Shown piece after piece: positions 58,681-64,000 of a stretch of 64,000 nucleotides of DNA (its first letter is position 1; each line of letters opens with the position of its first letter). A program made the position numbers and the translations under genes. Under the pieces are notes generated by a model. That model saw only the letters and a list, made by a program, of their open reading frames with translations. It searched no databases and was not told the DNA's origin. The DNA lies in contig CAMZGS010000011.1 in NCBI GenBank assembly GCA_947306475.1, forward strand, positions 62,001 through 126,000, in the 5' to 3' direction. The DNA comes from an uncultured Comamonas sp. (GTDB lineage: Bacteria; Pseudomonadota; Gammaproteobacteria; Burkholderiales; Burkholderiaceae_C).

Positions 58681-59175
58681 ATGAGCAGCACTGCCCCCTC
58701 CCCCCTCACCCACTTCGACGCACAGGGCCAGGCCCACATGGTGGACGTTGGCGCCAAGCCGACCACCCAGCGCACCGCCATTGCCCAGGGGCGTATCACC
58801 ATGCAGGCCGCCACCCTGGAGCTGGTGGCCAGCGGCAGCGCCAGGAAAGGGGACGTGCTGGGTGTGGCCCGCATCGCCGCCATCATGGCCGCCAAGAAAA
58901 CCAGCGACCTGATCCCCCTGTGCCACCCGCTGGCGCTGACGCGCGTGGCGGTGGAGTTTGCGCTGCAGCCCGAGCACAACGCCATCACCTGCACGGCCAC
59001 CGTGCAGACCGTGGGCCAGACCGGGGTGGAGATGGAAGCTCTGACCGCTGTGCAGGTCGGCCTGCTGACGATCTACGACATGTGCAAGGCGACCGACAAG
59101 ACCATGGTCATGGAAGGCATCCGCGTGCTGGAAAAGCACGGGGGCAAGTCCGGCAGCTGGGTGCTGCCGCAATAG
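58681..59175 (+). CDS. moaC: Cyclic pyranopterin monophosphate synthase
   Basis: A 164-aa protein. The motifs [22 protein letters not shown] and DMCKATDK hold the active-site histidine, acidic and lysine residues. It acts with MoaA in the first step of molybdenum cofactor synthesis. It is a single gene without other moa genes nearby and is closed by a strong terminator. Confidence 0.96.
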   Translation: MSSTAPSPLTHFDAQGQAHMVDVGAKPTTQRTAIAQGRITMQAATLELVASGSARKGDVLGVARIAAIMAAKKTSDLIPLCHPLALTRVAVEFALQPEHNAITCTATVQTVGQTGVEMEALTAVQVGLLTIYDMCKATDKTMVMEGIRVLEKHGGKSGSWVLPQ

Positions 59176-59186
59176 GGGACAGGCAC

Positions 59187-59223
59187 AAAAAAAACCGCCA
59201 GGCACGACGCCCTGGCGGTTTTT
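59187..59223. terminator. Bidirectional terminator between moaC and the FlgO-like gene
   Basis: Perfect stem AACCGCCAGG / CCTGGCGGTT with an 8-base loop. Runs of A before and T after it make it able to stop both the moaC transcript and the convergent lipoprotein transcript. Confidence 0.9.
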
Positions 59224-59280
59224 GATAGCTGCCTGCGCCCGCCCAGCAAGGGCTGGAGCGCATTTTTTCTCACATCCCGC

Positions 59281-59841
59281 TTACTTGAGCATGCGCTGCA
59301 CGTCGCGGTCGTTGGGGATGGCGTAGTCATGGCTGCGCACGATGCGGCTGTCGGCCGTGCGTACCAGCTTCATGCTGATGTAGGTGTACTGGTTGGCAGG
59401 CGAGTACGTCCCCACCAGCACCAGGGCAGCATTGTGCTGCGCTGCGATGTCGCGAATTTCGCGCGACAGCAGCAGCTCGCCCGTGCCTTCGCGCACATAG
59501 ACGTTGCCGCGCAGCTTCATCTCGGTGACGTTGAAGCCATTGCTGGCCAGCTGCGAGGCGTAGATCTCGCCCAGCGTGCGGCCCAAGGGGGCAGAGTGCT
59601 TCAGGTCGTTGATGTTCACCACCGTGGCCACCAGCACCGGTGCCTGACCCACCTGCTGCATGTCAAAGCCTTGCACCAGAGCGTCCACTGCCTTGCGGCT
59701 GCTGGCAATGAAGGGGTTGGAGGCGGCCGACTCATACGTCGGACCGGTATGGGCCGAGGACTGGGTGGGCTGGGAGGCACAGCCAGCCAGCGCCAGGGCT
59801 GCGGCCAGGGGCAGGGCATACAGGTACGGCTTTTTCATCAT
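59281..59841 (-). CDS. FlgO-domain outer-membrane lipoprotein
   Basis: A 186-aa lipoprotein. The signal peptide has the lipobox LAGC (Cys21). The mature part follows the FlgO fold (AVDALVQGFDMQQVGQAPVLVATVVNINDLKHSAPLGRTLGEIYASQLASNGF). FlgO-domain proteins stabilise the flagellar outer-membrane ring in Vibrio, but no flagellar genes are near here. It overlaps the upstream lipoprotein gene by 4 bp (ATGA), so the two probably work as a pair. Confidence 0.85.
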   Translation of the reverse strand: MMKKPYLYALPLAAALALAGCASQPTQSSAHTGPTYESAASNPFIASSRKAVDALVQGFDMQQVGQAPVLVATVVNINDLKHSAPLGRTLGEIYASQLASNGFNVTEMKLRGNVYVREGTGELLLSREIRDIAAQHNAALVLVGTYSPANQYTYISMKLVRTADSRIVRSHDYAIPNDRDVQRMLK

Positions 59842-60527
59842 CGATCCACCACATTGAAGTTGGAGACAGACACCACAGGCTTCAGGAACAGAGGTGCATC
59901 AACGTCTTCGAGGTAGTACACATCGGTCTTGCGCACCAGGTACTGATTGGCACGCTTGACCGAGGTGGTCAGGATCACCTCGGTATGGGTGGGGCCGCCG
60001 GCATTGATGCTATTGGCAAAGTCTGCCGCACCTGCCAGACCCAGGGTGGCCAGCAGCTTGGTATCCAGGTGCTCGTGACGCAGGCCATAGGCCGCCATCA
60101 GGCCACCAGCCAGCATGGTGAACTGACCGGGGATGAAGTACGGGCGATCGCTCTTGTGCACCACCACCTGCGTACCGTAGGACAGTTGCAGGTCTGCATC
60201 GCGTGCGTTGTCCAGCACGGTGACGCCGCTTTGCACCAGCTTGGTCACCAGGAACTCGCGGAAACCGCGGTCGAACTCGCTGGCCCGGTGGGGCAGGTCC
60301 ACGTAAATGGCCGTGTTGCGCGCCACTCCCACGCCTTCCAGGGTGCCCAGGGTCTGGGCCACCACGTCACGCGCCATCAGGTCCCAATGACCGGCCGAGC
60401 GGGCCTTCTGCTGGGTGGCATAGTCAAAGTTGGTAGCTACGGGAATCGGTGCCGAGCCACACGCAGTCAAGACGGCAACGCTGGCGCCTGCCAATGCCAT
60501 CAGACCAATGCTTTTCCATGAACGCAT
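59838..60527 (-). CDS. Lipoprotein encoded with the FlgO-like protein
   Basis: A 229-aa protein. The signal peptide ends in the lipobox LTAC (about Cys23). I do not recognise the mature domain; it contains a region similar in layout to FlgO/CsgG-type proteins (LVTKLVQSGVTVLDNARDADLQLSYGTQVV) and ends in a tyrosine-rich VYYLEDV stretch. The ATG at 60527 has an AAGGAAAA ribosome-binding site. The codons upstream to 60587 lack one. It is the first gene of a two-gene lipoprotein operon. Confidence 0.75.
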   Translation of the reverse strand: MRSWKSIGLMALAGASVAVLTACGSAPIPVATNFDYATQQKARSAGHWDLMARDVVAQTLGTLEGVGVARNTAIYVDLPHRASEFDRGFREFLVTKLVQSGVTVLDNARDADLQLSYGTQVVVHKSDRPYFIPGQFTMLAGGLMAAYGLRHEHLDTKLLATLGLAGAADFANSINAGGPTHTEVILTTSVKRANQYLVRKTDVYYLEDVDAPLFLKPVVSVSNFNVVDR

Positions 60528-60710
60528 AGGTTTTCCTTGAAGTAAATGGGGGCAGAAGCCCGGAAGGTGGGCAGGACCAAACGACACCCCGCCAAGCGGC
60601 GCATTATTTCAGTGAACTTCTAACACCTAGTCCAATCGCATAGCGTTTTGCTTCAATATGATGCAAAAACACGACAGCTGGCTCCGCCTTGAAACAGCTA
60701 TTTCGATAGC

Positions 60711-60747
60711 AAAAAATGCGCTCCCCATAAAGGAAGGAGCGCATTTT
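60711..60747 (-). terminator. Rho-independent terminator of pgk
   Basis: Perfect 12-bp stem AAAATGCGCTCC / GGAGCGCATTTT with an 11-base loop. On the minus strand it is followed by a T-run, 20 bases after the pgk stop. Confidence 0.95.
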
Positions 60748-60766
60748 CATGGAAATGTTACAAAGC

Positions 60767-61960
60767 TTAGCCTTGCGCGCGCTTTTGCAGGATTTCGAAG
60801 GCGGGCAGGGTCTTGCCTTCCAGCACTTCCAGGAAGGCGCCACCACCGGTGGAGATGTAACCCACATCCTTTTCGATGCCGTACTTGGCAATCGCGGCCA
60901 GGGTGTCGCCGCCACCAGCGATGCTGAACGCGCTGGACTGGGCAATGGCCTCGGCAATGGCCTTGGTGCCACCAGCAAACTGGTCGAACTCGAACACGCC
61001 CACCGGGCCGTTCCAGACGATGGTTCCAGCCTTCTTGAGCTGCTCGGCCAGCCTGGCAGCGGTTTCGGGGCCGATGTCCAGGATCATGTCGTCGTCGGCC
61101 ACTTCGGTGGCCTGCTTCACAGTTGCGGGGGCGTCGGCCGCAAAGGTCTTGGCGACGACCACGTCGGTGGGCACCGGCACTTCAGCGCCGCGTGCGGCCA
61201 TGGCGTCGATCACGGCCCTGGCTTCGCCGACCAGATCCGGCTCGGCCAGCGACTTGCCGATCTTCAACCCCGCCGCCAGCATGAAGGTGTTGGCAATGCC
61301 GCCACCGACAATCAGCTGATCGACCTTGTCGGCCAGCGACTTGAGAATGGTCAGCTTGGTCGAGACCTTGGAGCCGGCCACGATGGCGGCCAGCGGGCGT
61401 GCTGGTGCGGCCAGTGCCTTGTTCAGCGCATCAATCTCGGCCGACAGCAGCGGGCCGGCGCAGGCGATGGGCGCGAACTGGGCGATGCCGTAGGTGGTGC
61501 CTTCGGCGCGGTGGGCGGTGCCAAACGCGTCGTGCACAAAGATGTCGCACAGGGCGGCCAGCTTCCTGGCCAGCTCTTCCTTGTTCTTCTTCTCGCCGAC
61601 GTTGACGCGGCAGTTTTCCAGCAGCACGACCTGGCCGGGCTGCACCTGCACGCCATCGACCCAGTTGGCCACCAGGGGCACTTCACGGCCCAGCAGCTCC
61701 GACAGGCGCCTGGCGACGGGGGCCAGCGAGTCTTCGGGCTTGAACTCGCCTTCGGTGGGGCGGCCCAGGTGGCTGGTGACCATGACGGCCGCGCCGGCCT
61801 TCAGGGCCATCTCGATGGCAGGCACCGAGGCGCGCACGCGCGTGTCCTCGGTGATCTGCCCGGCATCGTTGAGGGGCACGTTCAGGTCGGCACGGATGAA
61901 TACACGTTGGCCTTGGGCCTTGCCCTGGGCGCACAGATCGGAAAAACGCAGGATGTTCAT
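60767..61960 (-). CDS. pgk: Phosphoglycerate kinase
   Basis: A 397-aa enzyme. The substrate site RADLNVP, the [11 protein letters not shown] motif, [10 protein letters not shown] and the nucleotide-binding GGDTLAAI and STGGGAFLE segments are complete. It makes ATP from 1,3-bisphosphoglycerate in glycolysis and runs in reverse in gluconeogenesis. A single gene with its own terminator; no gap or fba gene is adjacent. Confidence 0.98.
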   Translation of the reverse strand: MNILRFSDLCAQGKAQGQRVFIRADLNVPLNDAGQITEDTRVRASVPAIEMALKAGAAVMVTSHLGRPTEGEFKPEDSLAPVARRLSELLGREVPLVANWVDGVQVQPGQVVLLENCRVNVGEKKNKEELARKLAALCDIFVHDAFGTAHRAEGTTYGIAQFAPIACAGPLLSAEIDALNKALAAPARPLAAIVAGSKVSTKLTILKSLADKVDQLIVGGGIANTFMLAAGLKIGKSLAEPDLVGEARAVIDAMAARGAEVPVPTDVVVAKTFAADAPATVKQATEVADDDMILDIGPETAARLAEQLKKAGTIVWNGPVGVFEFDQFAGGTKAIAEAIAQSSAFSIAGGGDTLAAIAKYGIEKDVGYISTGGGAFLEVLEGKTLPAFEILQKRAQG

Positions 61961-62054
61961 GAAAAATAGCGCTGGAAAGCGGATACAGGAGCGAAAAATC
62001 GCGCGTATTGTAGGCAGGCTGGACCGCAGCGGTTACCACTGGGTTACTCCAGCA

Positions 62055-62615
62055 TTACTTCCATTGCGACGGCTCCACCAGCACCATGCCCAGCTCGCTC
62101 GATAGCGTCAGCTGCCCTTCCTGCACCGTCGCCTGCAACTGCATGCTGCGCTGCGCCAGCGCGGCCAGTTGCTGTGCCACCTCGGCCGGGATGCGATACA
62201 CCGCCAGCTTGTGCAGGCGCGCCACCTTGTTTTCTATGCCTTTCCACCACACCTCTGCCGCTGGCCCAAAGGGGTAGAGCAGCACCTGATCGGACTTGTT
62301 GCAGGCCCTGGTGATGGGCTTTTCTTCCGGCTGACCCACTTCGATCCACAGGCGCCTGGCGCCCGTGAAGTCGGTGATGTGCACATCCGGATCGTCCGGG
62401 TCGCATAAACCCGCGCCAAAGGCCAGCGTGCCGTCGCCGCCGCACAGTGCCTGCAACTGCCAGGCGTTGAGCGCCAGCGCCACCAGGCGCACCATCATGC
62501 GCTCATCGGTTTCGCTGGGGTGACGCGCCAGCGTCAGGTTGTGGTCGGCGTAGTAGCCATGGTCGATGTCGGCAATCGACAGATTGGCTTTGAAGATGGT
62601 GGATTTGAGTGCCAT
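62055..62615 (-). CDS. yaeQ: YaeQ-family protein
   Basis: A 186-aa protein. MALKSTIFKANLSIADIDHGYYADHNLTLARHPSETDERMMVRLVALAL is the typical YaeQ N-terminus, and the core has WIEVGQPEEKPITRACNKSDQV. YaeQ has a PD-(D/E)xK-like fold and was found as a multicopy suppressor of RfaH loss; its direct function is unknown. The ATG at 62615 gives the family start. Confidence 0.93.
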   Translation of the reverse strand: MALKSTIFKANLSIADIDHGYYADHNLTLARHPSETDERMMVRLVALALNAWQLQALCGGDGTLAFGAGLCDPDDPDVHITDFTGARRLWIEVGQPEEKPITRACNKSDQVLLYPFGPAAEVWWKGIENKVARLHKLAVYRIPAEVAQQLAALAQRSMQLQATVQEGQLTLSSELGMVLVEPSQWK

Positions 62616-62665
62616 GTGCAGCCCGGAAATGAAAAAGCAAACCGCCATTGGAACGCATCTGGCGC

Positions 62666-63939
62666 TCACAGATTGGCCGCTGCCAGCACTTCGGGCAAAT
62701 CGGTGAGCCCCTGCAGCACTTTTTCGATGCCATCCTGGCGCAGGGTCTTCATGCCGGCGCGCAGGGCACTGGCGCGGATCTCCTGGGCCGGTGCACGCTG
62801 GCGGATGTGGCTGCGAATGGCTTCATTGACGGTCATGAGCTCGTACAGGCCCATGCGCCCCTTGTAGCCAGTGTGCTCACAATGCTGGCAGCCCACGCGG
62901 TGCCACAGGTGTGCGGTCTGGCCTTCGCCCTGCTGGGCCTGCAGTTGCCTGAGCCAGCGACTGATGAGGGCGGTGCGTGCCTCCTTCATGGGCACATCCA
63001 GCGCCCCATGGCTGGCCTGCAGATACAGGTCGGCCAGCTGCCCCAGTGCCTCGGCGGTGACGGGTGCAGGCGCCCGGCAGTGCTTGCACAGGCGCCGCAC
63101 CAGACGCTGGGAGAGGATGGCAATCAGCGCATCCGAGAACGTGAAGGGCTCCAGACCAATTTCCAGCAGGCGCGTCACGCTCTCGGGCGCCGAGTTGGTG
63201 TGCAGCGTGGACAGCACCAGGTGGCCGGTGAGCGAGGCCTCGATGGCAATGCCGGCGGTTTCGGCGTCGCGCATCTCGCCGATCATCACCACATCGGGGT
63301 CGGCACGCAAAAAGGCGCGCATGGCTGCGGCAAAGGTCCAGCCGATGCGCGGGTTGACCTCGACCTGGCGCAGCCCGCGCTGGGTGATTTCGATGGGGTC
63401 TTCCGCGGTCCAGATCTTGCGCTCGTCGGTGTTGATTTCGCTGAGCACCGAGTGCAGCGTGGTGGTCTTGCCGCTGCCGGTGGGGCCGCACACCAGGATC
63501 AGCCCGTAGCTGTGGCGCATGGCCGCGCGCAGCTGCGTCAGGTCGTCGTGGCTCAGGCCGACGCTGTCCAGCGGCAGGGGCTTCTGGCTGGCAAGCACGC
63601 GCAGCACCACATCTTCCAGGCCCTGGTACGTAGGGATGGTGGCCACGCGCAGCTCGACCTTGAGGCCGCCGAAGCGGGAAAAGTCGATCTTGCCGTCCTG
63701 TGGCTTGCGATGCTCGGAGATGTCCAGCGTGGCCATGATCTTGATGCGCGCCGCTGCGTCATGAAGCGCAGTTGATCAAGCAAGGGGTAGTCGCCCGGAT
63801 CGTCCAGCAGCACGGCCACAGCATCGCCCTGCAGCCCCAGGGGCGGCACCGCTGACCGCTGCTTTTTTGTTGCTGCTGCAGGTGCAGCGCCGCCGCCATG
63901 ATCGGAGATTGTTGTCAATTTGTAAATCTTGACACACAC
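62666..63939 (-). pseudogene. GspE/PilB-type secretion ATPase gene, 5'-truncated and with an internal deletion
   Basis: The C-terminal ATPase is intact from about 63750 to the stop at 62666: LDISEHRKPQDGKIDFSRFG, Walker A GPTGSGKTTT, the Asp box AEDPIEI, Walker B RADPDVVMIGEMRD, the His box STLHTNS and a CxxC...CxxC zinc site. Upstream, in another frame, a short fragment (63750-63880) reads VAVLLDDPGDYPLLDQLRFMTQR, which in full-length relatives lies about 150 residues further towards the N-terminus. The intervening part, including the ASDIH-E-P segment, is missing, and the two pieces differ in frame. The first several hundred residues are absent too. A truncated ATPase could start at 63736. 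Confidence 0.75.
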
Positions 63940-63954
63940 TTATTCGCGCAACAC

Positions 63955-63989
63955 AAAAAAAAAGAGAGCGCGTTGCGCTCGCGCTCTCT
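63955..63989 (-). terminator. Terminator of a minus-strand gene beyond the right edge
   Basis: Perfect 10-bp stem AGAGAGCGCG / CGCGCTCTCT with a 7-base loop. On the minus strand it is followed by nine T, so a gene on this strand must end just outside the window. Confidence 0.9.
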
Positions 63990-64000
63990 GCAATTCAAAG

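Overview
The window looks like chromosomal DNA of a betaproteobacterium of the order Burkholderiales, most likely family Comamonadaceae (Comamonas/Delftia/Acidovorax-like). The evidence is high GC, the gene complement (MetH lacking its homocysteine domain, AmgK next to LptD-SurA-RsmA, a TctE-type kinase, a YaeQ protein) and scattered short palindromic repeats built around AGCT...GCGCT. The genus is inference only. No rRNA, tRNA, CRISPR array, transposase, integrase or prophage was seen. Nearly all genes are housekeeping, envelope or signalling genes.

Layout, left to right. 1-6,000: end of a nucleotide-sugar dehydrogenase gene, a short HipA/YjjJ-like kinase, the MetH core and an NtrC-type regulator that lacks a normal GAFTGA motif. 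6,005-14,100: divergent control region with a sigma-54-type promoter, then ccoG, an M48 protease, a PACE efflux pump, a chemoreceptor, a RutG-like permease and a succinate/acetyl-CoA transferase behind a strongly structured leader. 14,150-15,920: a lower-GC two-gene cassette coding for an AAA/OLD-like ATPase and a PD-(D/E)xK nuclease candidate. This is the best candidate here for an undescribed, probably anti-phage, system. 16,180-30,780: ilvA, an MFS exporter, a nitronate monooxygenase, fpr, an AmpG-like permease, cnoX, an ABC transporter pair, a chemoreceptor, purEK and tsaC/sua5.

30,800-40,910: one minus-strand operon coding for a complete Wsp-like chemosensory pathway. In transcription order it holds an MCP, CheB, CheR-TPR, a CheA-REC hybrid, a single-domain response regulator, an HPt-REC-REC-GGDEF diguanylate cyclase, CheW and a degenerate CheW. 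The parts suggest receptor control of c-di-GMP. 41,165-47,000: amgK diverging from lptD-surA-rsmA (cell-wall recycling, LPS export, outer-membrane biogenesis, ribosome maturation). 47,030-52,780: a TctE-like sensor kinase, a TerC-CBS-CorC membrane protein, dprA and a LysM protein. 52,955-57,110: def-fmt-azlC-azlD in a tightly overlapping operon, then a yybP-ykoY (manganese) riboswitch controlling a TerC-family gene, and a small YvlD-like membrane protein. 57,084-64,000: a BepA-like protease, moaC, two FlgO-type lipoproteins, pgk, yaeQ and a decayed GspE/PilB-type ATPase gene.

Several regulatory RNAs and terminators are readable. Four imperfect palindromes of 76-86 bp belong to one family. Three lie between genes, and one lies inside the coding sequence of the CheA hybrid, where it forms part of the inter-domain linker.
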